Shown: positions 44,213-56,756 of the stretch, one piece after another | How the letters are laid out: each line of letters begins with the position of its first letter | Position numbering within the stretch: position 1 is the first letter of the stretch | Assembly (NCBI GenBank): GCA_033239005.1 | Contig: BSQZ01000022.1 | Span: forward strand, 1,054,001 to 1,118,000 | Length of the DNA stretch: 64,000 bases | Source: Lamellibrachia satsuma | Lineage: Eukaryota > Annelida > Polychaeta > Sabellida > Siboglinidae | Direction of reading: 5' to 3' | Notes under the pieces: model-generated | Seen by the model: only the letters and a program-made list of their open reading frames with translations | The model's database searches: none | Told to the model about the DNA's origin: nothing | Position numbers and translations under genes: made by a program

Positions 44213-45169
44213 CCTACAAAACATGAGCAGTAACTACTGACAATTTTGACAGTGTTCTTCTTGATACACACCCACGCTTGGTGTGGGTGGTGCTGAATGC
44301 TCATCGAGGGTGTGCATTCGGCCTTCACGAAACAGTATGGAGATTCTGAAGAAATGTTGTGATAGAACACCTCCTTCAGCCACTTTGTATTAAGGTAGAA
44401 AAAAAACGGTTTTCCTTCTTTGTAATCAGTCAGTAGCCGAGTCCTCAGGTCCCTCTCACTGGTGTCAACCAGGTACTCAGCTAGATCACAGTACATATAT
44501 ATACATGGTGGCCACATTGACATACTCTTCACTTCCCCCACCCAGTCACTGTTTAGTCCAGACAACGGATCTGGTAAAACATCACCTTGCACAATCAGAA
44601 GTCTTCGGTATTGTTCTGCTTTCTGTCTGGTTTCCTCTTTTACACTAGCTTTCTGTGGAATGTTGAATCTTTATAAAACATATTGCTCCTACAAAGATAT
44701 GAACTGTTGGATTAATATCAATCATCAATTTAATATTTTTTATATGTATGTTTATCTATATGTACATTGTACTATATATATTGGTTGATGTATGTCTATG
44801 TATACTCTAATATTCAGTACATTATTTAAGAAATAAGAATGTAAATTATTAATAAGGAATGCAAAATATAAGTTTTTATAACTTCATGCATTTCCTTTCA
44901 ACATATTTGTAAAAAGATTGTTTACATTTTTTATATTCACAGCATCCTGATTGATGTGTTTTGGTTCAATAGAGATATTTGTATGTATTGCTACACCCTG
45001 TATATATGGTTATGTTGAATAAATTCAATTAAAAAAAGTAAGAGGCACTGTCACTGAATGCCAGCGCAACCAGTTCTTCCTTGTTGCCAGTTGTTGGCAG
45101 CCCTCTGTTGCGTAAATATTCTTGTATTTTATCTTTTTTCCATAAACGGAACTCATTAAAGTTGGCCAT
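44213..45169 (-). CDS. SAP-domain / SWIM-type protein, truncated
   Basis: Two exons on the minus strand: 45049-45169 and about 44213-44648. Exon 1 encodes MANFNEFRLWKKDKIQEYLR NRGLPTTGNKEEL, a SAP-like helix-turn-helix. Exon 2 encodes PLSGLNSDWVGEV, MWPPCIYMY, DYKEGKPFFFYLNTKWLKEV FYHNI, CFVKAECTPS and finally SSYCSCFVG. This order matches a large invertebrate family in which the CxCxxG block begins a SWIM zinc finger (completed by a later CNH) and is followed by a YqaJ-like nuclease. I could find neither the CNH half nor YqaJ between here and HELQ, so the gene is truncated or its last exons are lost. The splice choice in exon 2 (AAAG then CT at 44648) is the one that keeps frame. Function unknown. 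Confidence 0.6.
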
Positions 45170-47356
45170 ACCGGCGACCAATCGACATACACAACAACAA
45201 ACACGAAAAGCGCAAAACAACACGAGAAGTTCGAACGTCAACAACAATCTGACAGGCGCAGCGTGGACAGCGAGGAATGTGTTTATGTTGATTGACCTAT
45301 GACATTACCAATGATGCTTTGTGTAGTCGAAACTCCGAACTGGCTTATTGAAACTTTAGAGTTTTCCATGGTTGAAGTTCTACACAGGTGGAGTTTTAAA
45401 AACCAGCATGGGAAACGGGGATACATGCTGACTTCACTGGCCGAGTTCTAAAGTCCAGCAAAGACTAGGCTAGGGCTAAACGAATTATAAGTTTAAACAT
45501 ACTTTTTAAATGTTTAATTTAACAAAATTAAATACAAATGTATCTGATTCTGACTGGAGCGGAGGACATTTTTCATAAAAGCATGAATGATGTTTTCAAT
45601 ACCAACATTAACTTGAGTAAGCGCTGTTGTCTCCTTGACTTCTATATTTGTGATTTGTGTAATTGTTTATACTTGTAAAAAAAATTTTTTAAATAAAGCG
45701 AGTTTAAGAAATGGTCTCATTATCGCCCAGATATAACCTCAGTGCTTAACTATACGAACCTTACTCAGTCAGACTAACGTCAATTACGATGTATTAAAAA
45801 GTGTGATAACATGATGAAGAAAATGCATATTCACTTCCTCTCCTGGATCTTGATCAACGTGTTATTTTCAATAGAAAAACAAACTTCGCGCGTTCGCAGT
45901 AATTTTGTAGTGTCGTAGCTATCCGCGTGAGGGCAGAACTTGGAGGAAAAGCGTCGCAAACCAACTGCGATCAGATCACTATTTTTCAAATTGGAGACAA
46001 TGTTAATGTATTTTAAAGCTGTTCGCAAATCTGTTTTAAATCTTCTGAAAATCAAATATGTCAATATGTATTCTTTCATAAACTTGCTGGTAAAATGTAG
46101 TCCAATTCTGTAATTTTATTATCCAGAAAATCTACATACAAAATGCGGCCCATCACATGGGTTCTTGATATATATAAAATTATTATATATTATATATATA
46201 TATATATAATTTGTGTGTATGTAGACGTGTCTGCAATAAGCTCAAATTGTTTTGATTTGAAATGGCATCCAAAACAACTATATCATGTCTTCATGTGTAC
46301 TGGATCCAACAGTCACTGTCACATGCGCAAAATGCCAGCAATCCACTAGAAATTGTAATCTGGGCACAGCAAATATTCCTGTTCAAAAAGTATTTGACTT
46401 TGAGCAAAACCTTGCCAAAAGGCGGTACCATAACAAGATCACTTCATTTGTATGACATGCACCTGGAAGTAAAATAGTGATCTATGCCCAACACAACTAC
46501 ATTGCCATCTTTCTGAAATATCTTATCTATGGAACTGAACATAGCTACTAGTATTCATATTCGGCTGGATATAAAACAATTCATTCAACTCTAAGAGTTT
46601 GTATGATTTTGTTATTTTACATAGATACAAAATATATGTAATAACTACTTAAATATTTACCTCCACTGTATACAAAATAAAATACTTTAAAAGTATCATC
46701 ATTAAAAGTTTGCTGCATGTGACTAGTCATACATTTCTAGTCTACAGGCAAAGATGCAAGTATTTTGATATTTCACCACTGAACATGTTACAAATGAAAA
46801 CAAGACACATACATTGGCTAGAATACATAATTCCTGGCATGTCTGTTAAATTCGATGCAGTTTTACATAGCTGTGGCATAAGGGACACCTCTGTAAATAA
46901 TTAAGTTATATGTGGTAAGATTTATAACACTTCCACTGCTTCTAGAGGTCCTCATAAACATGCCATTGTTAACCAACTATTTGAAATGTCATCTACTGTG
47001 TAATTTTGCAGCCTTTTTGCAGATAGTTCCTTGTTTTGTGGAAATGTTTTGGAAAACATCTGGTTTTCATTCTAAAATATCCTATAGTGAAAGGTCACAA
47101 ATTCTGCATAGCACTGTCCACTTCATTGTAGTCCAAGCTGGCTGAATCAAGTTACTGAGTTAAATTATGTAAACTGACACCATAGGAATGTACCATGTAT
47201 TTTTCTACATAATATTCTACCTCGATTTCATACATTACTGTACTTACAACAGAAATGCACTATATAAGGATAAACCGTTCCATGGTTAAATTCTGTTTCC
47301 AGACTACCTACAAGAGTACCGCTGTGATGTATCAAATTTAAGAAAATACTGCTGAT
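45170..47356. other. no gene recognised
   Basis: About 2.2 kb between the SAP/SWIM fragment and the POMK stop codon. It includes an AT-rich palindromic run near 46170-46210. Its upper end presumably holds the POMK 3' untranslated region. No exon was recognised. Confidence 0.4.
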
Positions 47357-49146
47357 TCACACCAACTCTAGTAGTATGGCAATGTTGCGGTACTGTTCAA
47401 ACACTGCCTGACTTGTTGGCCTATCTGTGGCCCTCCCCATCTTACACTGAGCATGGATCTTAAACAGATGCAATCTCAACACGTCGCTTCCAGAAAGATC
47501 CCCAATGAAAAAGTCACACACGTCTGGAATCTTCCACACGTCTGTCTTCTCATCATATGGAGGCATTTCAGTGTCATTGAAGTCTTGATCATCATACGGC
47601 CACAGTTGTTCTGGGGCCACAAATTCGCCAAAAAGTTGGCGGTGGCCACACTTGATCCCCACACCTGAAGTATGGTTGACCTGCGGAAGTGCATCAAGGT
47701 CATTGACGATGATGCTGAGGTCAGGAGTCAACAGAAACTGATTTAAGGTTTTCTGAAGTTCATTCGAATCACACATGACCCGCGTTCCGAGCGGACTGGT
47801 GTGCAGAAATACAAGGATTGCAGCATAATGCAGACATAGTCCGAATCTGGTTTTCAGGGTATCATATGGTTTAAAGGTCTTCGTTGACAATGCTTGGTGT
47901 ATGTGAGCTGCAGTTCCGAGTTTTTGGTACTCTGTCACAAAACTGTTGTTACAATAGCCCAGTAGCTGTGTGACGTGTACGCTGGGCTGGAGACCGATCA
48001 GCATGCTAAGGCCATGTTTGAAGTCATCAACATACGTCGTATCAAGCAGACTGCTGTAGACCACATCATAACCTTTCCATGTGGAGAGATGAACCTGTCA
48101 ACAATAGACAAACCAGGTCAAAGGTCACCAACAATATCTGTTTTTACACAGTTCTACTATGCCATGCCCCAGAAACTGCGTCATTGGAACACAAAACACT
48201 ATATTTAAGGTTTGTCACCCACTTGTCAACATCCATTCAGTCCTACTGCATGCTTCAGAAACTTGGAGGGCAAACAAGAAGATAGAGGGCTGACTCAGAG
48301 ATTTTGAAGGAAGGTGCCTCTGAAGAATCCTGAGAATACTTTGGAAGTTGACAAAGAACAGTACGCTGCATACACATCAATTGAATAAGAACAGGGTATG
48401 GCAGGTTCAAACACAACCTGAACCAGATGGGGTTGGCACCATCAGTTTCGTGTGTGTATGGTGCCGAAAGGCAGATCACACTCCACATCACCAGTGAGTG
48501 TCTGCTACACAAATGTAACAGGGACTTGGTCAGGCTGGAAGGGCCAGCATGTGCCTGACTTCTGGAACTACAATGCAACATGCGATTGACCCCCCTGAAT
48601 CATATGCAAGAAGTATGCTGCACCATAATAAAACTAGTATAGTCAGAGCTTTTAAAATATCAATGAAAAAATAAACCACATTTATCATTACATGAACAAC
48701 TTTTTGACAATGATCGTGTAACGGCTGGCCAAATGACATTATTTCGGGTAGCCTCTATAGCTCATGCCAGATGTGTGATAGAGGGGCAATCTGACAGCAG
48801 ACTGAACCGGCTGAGTCTGAAGTAGCTGTATACAGCCAGAACCCACCACTTTGACAGCACCGCTCCCTAGAACCCTGCCGACCTCGAAGTCATCCGACTC
48901 TATATCGCTGCACTGCAGCCAGGGTCGACATTCGGACATCCACGGCAGGCTGAAGTGCCCGTGAATGCATTGGTGTCGGCAAATCTGCACGCCAGCATCG
49001 CCGTAGTCCTGGTAGCAAAGCAGGGTCGGGGGGCGGCGACGCACAGTGCTCCAAGCCAGCACGGCCAGAGCCACCGGCACCGCCGCCTTGAGCAGGTACC
49101 CCAACATATCTCGCCGTGTGACGGGCGTCGTCGGTGCCTCCGCCAT
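47357..49146 (-). CDS. POMK: protein O-mannose kinase (SGK196)
   Basis: Two coding exons on the minus strand, 48847-49146 and 47357-48094, joined in phase 0 to 345 residues (human about 350). POMK phosphorylates the 6-position of mannose in the core M3 glycan of alpha-dystroglycan in the ER/Golgi, enabling laminin-binding glycan extension. A type II topology is visible: a short basic N-terminus, a hydrophobic segment (MLGYLLKAAVPVALAVLAW), then the lumenal part. Family blocks: CIHGHFSLPWMSECRPWLQC; glycine loop GRVLGSGAVKVVHLS; HTSPLGTRVMCDSNELQKTL; LSIIVNDLDALPQVNHTSG; KCGHRQLFGEFVAPEQLWPY; PYDEKTDVWKIPDVC. The ATG at 49146 (MAEAPTT) is preferred; an in-frame Met at 49212 would add 22 residues. 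The intron holds a plus-strand LINE fragment. Confidence 0.95.
48390..48550 (+). mobile_element. LINE C-terminal fragment in POMK intron
   Basis: One plus-strand frame reads FKHNLNQMGLAPSVSCVYGA and then ITLHITSECLLHKCNRDLV. This resembles the G-L-x-x-S-x-x-C-x-C-G ... H-I-L-x-x-C-P-L-H zinc-knuckle end of non-LTR ORF2 proteins, with degeneration of some Cys positions. Confidence 0.6.
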
Positions 49147-49509
49147 CCTCACACAAGCACCGAACCTCAGTACGGCGGTGAGTAGGGCTGAGTTACGTAA
49201 ATGACGGACCACGAATTAATTCTACCCTAATTTTCGCTCGTGTTCTACTAACCGGAAGTTTACACAGAAAAAGGCAACATTGAGATTGTGTTATTCGTGT
49301 ATCCTTACAAACCGTTATTCCTGAAATTTAATGTTACAAACTCCAAAAGATGGCGCGGTAAACCAAATCCAGGGTTGGGTGGTGGTTCACGGTCCACCGA
49401 GTGGCGCCACAGATTGCGATGCGTTAACCCGTTCAGGAGTCAGACCACCATGGACTTATATTTAAAATAAATATATAAATATTTCCATGCAGACCACTGT
49501 AGAGAACTG
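49147..49509. other. POMK upstream region
   Basis: Spacer between the POMK start and the left end of the long-TIR element. It contains TTACGTAAATGACG, a CRE-like string, near 49192-49206. No exon was recognised. Confidence 0.35.
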
Positions 49510-50215
49510 CATTGGTGGCCATGTTAACGTTTTGTCTGATTATAAGAAAACGTGAACATCAAAAATTCTGAAAATTTTTCACAGCAACTGCATGCCATCA
49601 TCTTATTGACATACTGACCAAATTTTGTCAAAATCACATACTTCCAGCTCTTTCAAAACGCCCCGACTTGCGATGCCCATCAATTTTGAAAAAAATTGCC
49701 ATGTATTCATGCGCCCACGTGGCCCATAGCAGAAACATTCCTATAAATCCCTGTTAAACTCTAAAAAAAAGCACCATTTCACAGCCAATAGCTTCTACAA
49801 ACAAACCTGTGAATATGCCTGCTCAATTGCACTTATATCACATCATATGAATTATTTAAATTCACATATCGCAATTTAATACGCCCTACATTCGTGTGAA
49901 ATAATAAACAGGAAGGTCAACTGTGGTCTTACCCCTTCATCACGAAGTAGGACTGACTTTTAGGCCAAAATACCATCGAACCTAAAGTCGAAAATAAAAG
50001 GCTGATTTTTGTCTCGAGTAACATACTAAAAGTTCCCAAGAATCCTCCTTGAGCTAACCGTAGAATTCAAGATGGCGTCCGTGAGGCCAGAAACCCATGC
50101 TTAACTTCTTAATCACTAGAGCTATAAAGAAAATGTTGGTGTTTATGGTGGGGTTTTCAACCATGCTCGATCTAATTAACACCACTAAAACAACATGGAG
50201 TCATCAGAACATGCA
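49510..50215 (+). repeat. left terminal inverted repeat
   Basis: Landmarks in order are CCATGTTAACGTTTTGTCTG, TTTCTACAAACAAACC-like text, TAGAATTCAAGATGGCGTCC and GAGTCATCAGAACATGC. Each is found in reverse complement on the right side. A partial relic also occurs at 34280-34375. Confidence 0.75.
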
Positions 50216-50444
50216 TGTATTTTGTTTTGTTTACTATAACTTTGTGCAAAGCCACAGGAAAAGAACAGATTAGAGTAAAAAACAATGTTTATCATTGAAG
50301 GTTCATATTTCTTTAATAATGTTACCGTTTTCATTGAATATCCTCACCCATATTGTAAAGATGCATAATGACAGGACATGCGTACTCGCGAGCACTGATG
50401 AGTTCTACGGATGCTTTTAAAGGAGTTGACACCAGTCTCCTGAA

Positions 50445-52725
50445 GAGGCTGCTCTAGTCTGCTCGGGACTCGCAGGATCTCACTGTGGTGGCGGTTGATG
50501 AGCAGCTGATTGCATTCAGCACACGTGTCCAAGAGACGTTAGACGAGGCTGCTGGGAGGAGCAGAACTGCCAAGCTGTGGATGCAGTATATCAAATAGGT
50601 CGGCCTTCTCAAGCTCTTCATATTCTCCACGTGCACCGCCAACTTTGTCTTGCTGTTCGTTTGTTTAGCAGAAATGATTCCAGTATTCAACGCCGCTGGC
50701 CACTTCGCCTACGCCAAATGTACCCGTCTCTATCTTCAGCAAATTGGGAAGCAGGTGATGCCTGAAGCTGATTTTAAGATGTTAGCTGAGAAGGGAATGT
50801 TCGTTGCTCGTGATCGAGCAGTGTCTGACGAGACTGCTGAAGGTGAATGGAGGCATTACCCACGGTCGAGGCATCGCGGATTCTACTTTGGCATAGTTCA
50901 CAGGCGCACTACCCAAAGGCATTCCGATATGTGCAGCGCTTGAGGAGTTTGCTGGTGTGAACTCATCAACGTCCGACCAGCACAGGGATTTGAGAACTGA
51001 GTCAGTGCGCCTCTCCCAAAAGCACATCAAGCTGTTCAGTGACTACTTGGCTGCTCATCCACCCTTCCTATCTCACCACAAGTATCATCGACATCTTAAC
51101 AGGAGTAGTCGCGAATTCAAACGTCAACTGTGATAACACTTTTGAAGTTGCAAGTGCAGCAAAACTGGTCGAGTGCCACCCACAGACATCAAGATGAAGA
51201 GGGGTGACCGGGTAAACAACATGGTTGCGCGGGCTCAGGGGCTTACGTGCAGGGGCCATACGTGCGAAATCAGCCCCAATCTCATGTTTCAGCGAATCAT
51301 TGTTGTCATCGACAGTCACCACGAACTTGAAGCGTTCCTCACCTACGAACTCAGCCAGCAGCCCCGGCTCTATTTCAGCATGGAATGCTCATAAAGAACA
51401 ACAAGAGTTATCTGTCCATCGCCCTGAAAGAAGGAGGAGGAACTATAGTCTGACTACTTTTGACAACATCACCATTGATGGTGGTCATCTGTTGAACACC
51501 ATCAAGTGGCCGACTGACGCAACCTACCACGAGATTGCTGCTAACTACGTGAAACATGTCTGCACCCAACTCACAGGTCTGCCAGTCATCGTGGTGTTTG
51601 ACGGCCATGACTCGACCGCGACCTCCACAAAGAACACTGAGCACCAGCGTAACTCACAGAAAATAGCGTCTCATGATATCCTGTTCGATGCCAGCATAAG
51701 CCGTTCGTCCCTCAGCGCAGCTTTCTCAGGACCCCGACCAACAAGACGCGTCTTATCTCCATCATTACACAATGTTTTGCAAAGGATTGTGTCCACTGCA
51801 AGCAGGTCGTAAGGGACGCGGACAGACTTAATGTCTCAACAGCCCTGTATATTTCCAATCCAGTTCTTGTTGTTGCCACCGACACTGACACCCTGGTAAT
51901 ACTGGTGAACCAGGCGAGTGGCATACGTGGCGGTGTGTACATGGGGCGAGGTCTGACTTCATGTCTCAATGCGCTCTTCGGCAAGTGCAAAAAGACCGTG
52001 TTGCATAAGATGATGGATGGCTTAGAGAACGTTGGCTATGTGGAGGTTTTCAACCACATTGACAACACAAAGGAGGACATCGCAGTAGCTGGTGAAGAAT
52101 TCGTGATAAGCTTGTATGGAGGTGATCGGAAGATCGGATGCCCTGTACTTACACATTTATCCATTATTCAACCCTGGTACCCATTGAAACATGTGTCTGT
52201 GATTTTTTTGCAAATGTTTTGACAGCTCTACGGGAGAGCCATCGAGAAGTGCAAATTAACTGTCTTCAAAGTTCAGTTTGGAGACACTGCCGCCAACAAT
52301 TGCTGCTGTCCGGCAGCATTCCTTCCGCACTAAGCACACTGTGCAGCAATGGAGTGGAAACACCCTGCCTCCCACTGACTGGGTAGTTTTAACAGTTCTA
52401 ATCCCACATGCAGCTGTAATAATTAGGATTAATTTGAATTTTCGTTCTAATTGGGGTGCCAAATGTGTATTCGGTTACATGGTTTTGTCCTGGTTTTACA
52501 GGGCTGGTCATTGGAGGATGGACAACTGGGCCCTGTAGCAAGCGAGAGAGCCCCAGCCCCAAACAAGCTTCTTGGCATGGTGTCGTGTGGATGCAAAGGC
52601 CAATGTGGGAAGGCATGCGGGTGTCGGAAGGTGGGGCTATTTTGCACTGTCATCTGTGCATCCTGCAGTGGAGAGTCATGCACAAACACCTCCACACAGG
52701 TGAAGCATAGGCACAGTCGGTCCAA
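50445..52725 (+). pseudogene. decayed XPG-like nuclease / CXC-motif ORF of the transposon
   Basis: Plus-strand pieces in several frames follow a family I have seen in many invertebrate genomes. In order: DEQLIAFSTRVQETLDEAAG; LWMQYIK, stop, VGLLKLF; MIPVFNAAGHFAYAKCTRLY; GGITHGRGIADSTLA, stop; GVNSSTSDQHRDLR; TIDGGHLLNTIKWPTDATYH; PVIVVFDGHDST; VVRDADRLNVSTALYISNP; VLVVATDTDTLVILVNQASG; LPPTIAAVRQHSFRTKHTVQ QWSG; and SCGCKGQCGKACGCRKVGLF C. VFDG and the D-rich DADRL / TDTDTL blocks resemble the XPG N and I regions, suggesting a metal-dependent nuclease. The last block is a CXC-like metal-binding cluster. Possible introns (for example 52382-52500, GT-AG, joining TDW to GWSLEDG) explain one frame change, but in-frame stops near 50596 and 50906 show decay. 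Confidence 0.75.
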
Positions 52726-52896
52726 TTATTCAATTGTTTTTGAATAAAATTTGTTTTTTTTGTATCAGTGTATATCATGCTGATTTTGACTATTATTTTA
52801 TTATCTAGTGTCGTGATAAAGCAATTGGCATTTGAACCTTTAATCACCCTTTTCCTATACATTTTACCACGAGCAAGGTGAAATATTGTTTAAAAA

Positions 52897-53165
52897 GCAC
52901 ATTCTGATGACTCTATGATATTTAACCATGTTCATGGGATAGATAATGGTTGAAAAACTAACCCTATATATTTATATGTGCCTTTTATCCCTTGTGGTTT
53001 ACAAGATACAGCAGGTTTGTCGAGTTGCCGCAGTTTCGGACGCAATCTTGAATTCTGCGTTTAGATCAAGGAGCATTTTTGGGGACTCTTAATGTGTTAC
53101 TTCAGACATTTCCAGGGATCTGTGGTGCAAAAATCACTTTTTATGATCGACTTTTAGGTTTGACC
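52897..53165 (-). repeat. right terminal inverted repeat, inner part
   Basis: Reverse complement of 49990-50215: GCACATTCTGATGACTCT at 52897, ATGGTTGAAAAACTAACCC, CGCAATCTTGAATTCTGC, and CGACTTTTAGGTTTGACC at the outer edge. Identity is patchy in the middle. Confidence 0.75.
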
Positions 53166-53404
53166 CTAAAACGCCTGGACTAAAGAGCAAAGCTGAAAGA
53201 GTATAAGGACCTAACTGTAACAACAGACTGAAGTAACGTGCATAGTTACCACTAGATGTTCTATACATAGCCAAAATGAGTGTCACTGACTCACAATGAC
53301 CGTTCTGTAAATTGATAACTTAAACTTGGACTTCGTTCCGATCGACGCGTCGTTGGTCAACAACTGCAGACACTGCCGTTGCAGACTTGGGGGTTTGTTG
53401 CAAC

Positions 53405-53575
53405 GTTGGAAGCCCCTATATACTTGTAAGGTATTTTCTGACAAGTAAGATAAGCCCTGTACATGTAGATACTTTCAGACAAGTAAGCTTATCCCCCGTG
53501 TACTTGTAGGGACTTTCTGACAAGTAAGATACAAGCCCCTATGTACCTACTAGTAGGTACTTTCTGACAAGATTC
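53405..53575. repeat. imperfect tandem repeat, about 3-4 units
   Basis: Units share CCCCTATATACTTGTA followed by CTTTCTGACAAGTAAGAT. Each unit also holds facing ACTTGT and ACAAGT words, so it could form small stem-loops. Confidence 0.7.
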
Positions 53576-53580
53576 AGTGT

Positions 53581-54069
53581 ACACATTCCAGAAACTCTAA
53601 AATTATCCTGATACATTTTCTAAAGCATTATCTGAGTACAAACGTCGTTCTTCGTCCGCTAACTAAGAATCATGGCGAACCATGGTTTACTATGTGATCG
53701 TTATATCTGGCACCTAGCTGATCCAAACCTGCATTTGGCGAAAGACCAACAAAGTGAATCATTCGCCATAACCGTCACAAAGACTGTGCTAAAATCTGGA
53801 CGGCGTGTGATTTTAGAAGTATTAATGTAGATTTTATTTGTGTCTGTACTATTGCATTATAACTATGGAATAGTGACAGTGGGCAGTCGTTGACCGGTCG
53901 CGTATCAACACAGCGTCTTTTAAATCAGTCAATGGGCATGGTCAAACTTGAGAAGGATCAGGTTTCTGTGTGTGTTTGAAGTACGTAATGTCCAGGAATT
54001 TTGCATAGGCGGTCAATTAATTGATGGTTTATGAGCTATAAAATTAAAAACCAAATTGTCCATTAGGAA
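53581..54069. other. no gene recognised
   Basis: Unassigned part of the 3.6-kb segment that splits the right terminal repeat. Confidence 0.35.
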
Positions 54070-54380
54070 GAGGATACACAATGTTGCTCTCCCCTTCGTC
54101 GCGTCGATATTGGTCTTCGATCTGTTGCCTTCTTCTTCCATCATTGATCACGTGTCACTGCCGTCTCCACTCCACCATATTTCCTTCTCCATTCCCAATT
54201 CCGCCAAATTCCTCTTCTCTATCTTCCTTTTCTCATTGTATCCTCCATTCTGAGCGCATCAATACCGATCCAACTGTTTACGACTGGCATTGCTAACCGA
54301 CTAAAAACTGTCTAACAGTTTTGTTTCGGTGCGCTGCTGAGTTTGGGTTTCCCGGGGAGTTTAACGCAATGGATACGTTT
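54070..54380 (+). repeat. interspersed repeat with shared 3' tail
   Basis: The T/C-rich part (GCTCTCCCCTTCGTCGCGTC, GATATTGGTCTTCGATC, CGCCAAATTCCTCTTC) matches 62930-63200 in reverse complement. The end (CGGTGCGCTGCTGAGTTTGG, GTTTCCCGGGGAGTTTAACG) matches the tail of the LINE fragment at 20774-20830, so this is probably the 3' part of one retroelement family. Confidence 0.7.
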
Positions 54381-55046
54381 TATGGTATTGTCTTTATTGA
54401 TATCTTTATATTATATCCATGTGCCCAGTCCACTGTAACCGGCTACTTACCAGCTTATATACTCCTGAAGCCCTCTTTCACCCACACTCCTTCCTCAGCA
54501 CCTCCATTATTCGCTACAATGACCGCCATTTGCAAAAGTGGTTCTCCTTGGTATTGGTGCACACGTGTCCACTATGTCGCGTGGCCAGCGTGAGACACTG
54601 AAGGCAGTTGCCTCTTCTGATGTTTGGGCATACCTTTTAACTATAGAGGTAGGCCCTGTTTTTATAGTTAACAGGTATGCCCAGTAGTGAAAGCACTGGC
54701 GTTTTACGACGAGTAAAAGTAAGTTATTATTATATATTATAAGTGTTAACGTGAAATTGAGCTGCCGAAAGACGCTTTACAAACATTTACACTCTGGTCA
54801 CTGGGTGATCGCTCGTGACGTATCATCACCTCGGTAGTGTAAACCGATGAAGGGTCAATGCAAAGGAAGATTGGCAGCCTAGAGCATACGATGTAGTAGT
54901 GGTAAAGGATAGTGTGTAGGAACATGTCAATGCTCGCAGAATTAATATATGCTTTGACAAATATCTGACAACGACAGGACAAGGTGGGCCACAAACATTT
55001 ACAGGAAAATTATGGACAGCTTCGTTATCGATATATGACCTTTTTA
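54381..55046. other. no gene recognised
   Basis: Unassigned sequence inside the segment that splits the right terminal repeat. Confidence 0.35.
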
Positions 55047-55219
55047 TTAAATGTTTTGGGTGTCAGTCCTGTTTAGTCTTTCGCTTAAATTGTTTTCGTT
55101 CGCACTATAACATATACGACAGTCTATCTCTTCTCGTGACACTTTGTATGGTGTCCATGGCTTGTCTATCAGCGTCCATAACATATCCACTAGTAGTTCA
55201 GTTGGTGTCGTTTGATGCG
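55047..55219 (-). CDS. possible terminal exon, unknown protein
   Basis: On the minus strand a strong acceptor (TTCTATTTCTGTTTCAG) precedes a 57-codon open segment containing TTPTELLVDMLWTLIDKPWT and PYKVSREEIDCRICYSANEN, ending TDTQNI. The stop codon overlaps AATAAA (ACATTTAATAAAAAG). The protein is not recognised and no upstream exon was found, so it could be a real last exon, a retrocopy or chance. Confidence 0.25.
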
Positions 55220-56580
55220 CTGAAACAGAAATAGAACGATGCAAAAGTGTAGCACATCTATCAGATCTCATTTCGTGGTATGACAATAAAAATACAACTA
55301 GAATAATAATAATAATAATATGATGTAGTGGTCTTATGCCAGTAAGTCAATGTCAAAGTTTGTCACGTGTTCCACAAAATGGATCTGATTACAAAAGCAG
55401 CCTTGGGTTGGAACTAGTTCGCAGTCCTACATGCTATATTCTACCTATTGTTAGCGTTTCAAAGAGGAATTATCGTCCAATTTGTAGAACTATTACTGAT
55501 ATATGTTACACAAAACAGATAAGTAAGAAGTGTCCTATGTATAAGACATCATGATATATATACACGAGTAACAAACCTGTACATATACATGTAAGAAAAA
55601 CAACGTGCTGGTATAAGTTACCCAGCCGTACAAAAATGTGCATTCTTGTCCAATATAGGCCGACACATGTCTTCTAATTTGTTTTAATTTTCGGAAGCTG
55701 TATTGATTATTAAGTTATATACAGGGGCTGTACAATAAAATAGCATACACGAAGTACATGTTCACTTCGGTTATTTAGAACAGAAATATACATATGACGT
55801 ACGGCTTAGCTAGATATTGGACAGGCCCAAGTTGGTGGGCCTGACCGCTTTCTACCGTTTAGCATAACACCGTAAGCTGCCAAATGTTCCACATGGTGGA
55901 CACTCCTTGTCTGTGTAGTGTAACTTCAGATATTCGTAATAAAATTATGAACGATAATTCCACATTGAAACGCTGACAATAGATACACTATAGCATGTCT
56001 TGCGGTGAACTAGTCGAAACCCGACACTTCTCTTCTAATCTGATAAACTTTACGAGACACGTGACCGGCATTGACATTGACATTGACATTGAGTAAATAA
56101 GCTAGACAACTGTTTACCAACAATGGCGGTTCTACTCCCGTCCTCTTTTTAGAGCGTTCAGGTCGTATTATAACTCTATGTATTATGTCTATGTATTATT
56201 AGTTGCATCGGTACCCCGATTGTCTTATTAAATAAGTAGAGAGAAATATACGTCTACGACGTATGCACAACTGCCCTCATTCACCGGGACGTAGCAGTGA
56301 CATACGTGTCAACCTGAGAGCTGAAAGCCGTAGAAACGACGCCCGGACACCAGCGTAATTGCCACAGAGAAGTGTCGTGCGTAATAACCGATAACGTCAG
56401 CATCCGAGGAATGCGACGTCTTGGATCGTTGCCAAACAATATGATAATCTGTTTATCGGTGGGGACAGTTGAGCCAGTAAATGATAACCAGAACTCTTAA
56501 TTTACTACACGTTAGTTTTAGAGATAAGACTTGTGACCGTCAGTTTCAAATTCAGCGGGCGAGCACTAATCCTTGTAAGT
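55220..56580. other. no gene recognised
   Basis: Unassigned sequence. It includes a short AATAATAATAAT run near 55305 and three GACATT copies (ATTGACATTGACATTGACAT) near 56070. Confidence 0.35.
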
Positions 56581-56587
56581 CAAAATT

Positions 56588-56593
56588 GTGTGC

Positions 56594-56662
<69 letters not shown>

Positions 56663-56690
56663 TGCGTGCATGCGTGCGTGCGTGCGGGTG
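56588..56690. repeat. (GT)n-(GTGC)n microsatellite
   Basis: GT run of about 50 bases followed by GTGC steps. It gives Cys/Val-rich and His/Thr-rich false frames. Confidence 0.9.
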
Positions 56691-56756
56691 CCCGTTGAGC
56701 GGAAGTGAATAGTGACAAATATTGCATATTGTGTTGGGAATAACCTAGAAATCATG

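Noticed and set aside
56481..56755. Cys/Val-rich and His/Thr-rich frames
   Set aside because: Translations of the (GT)n-(GTGC)n microsatellite.
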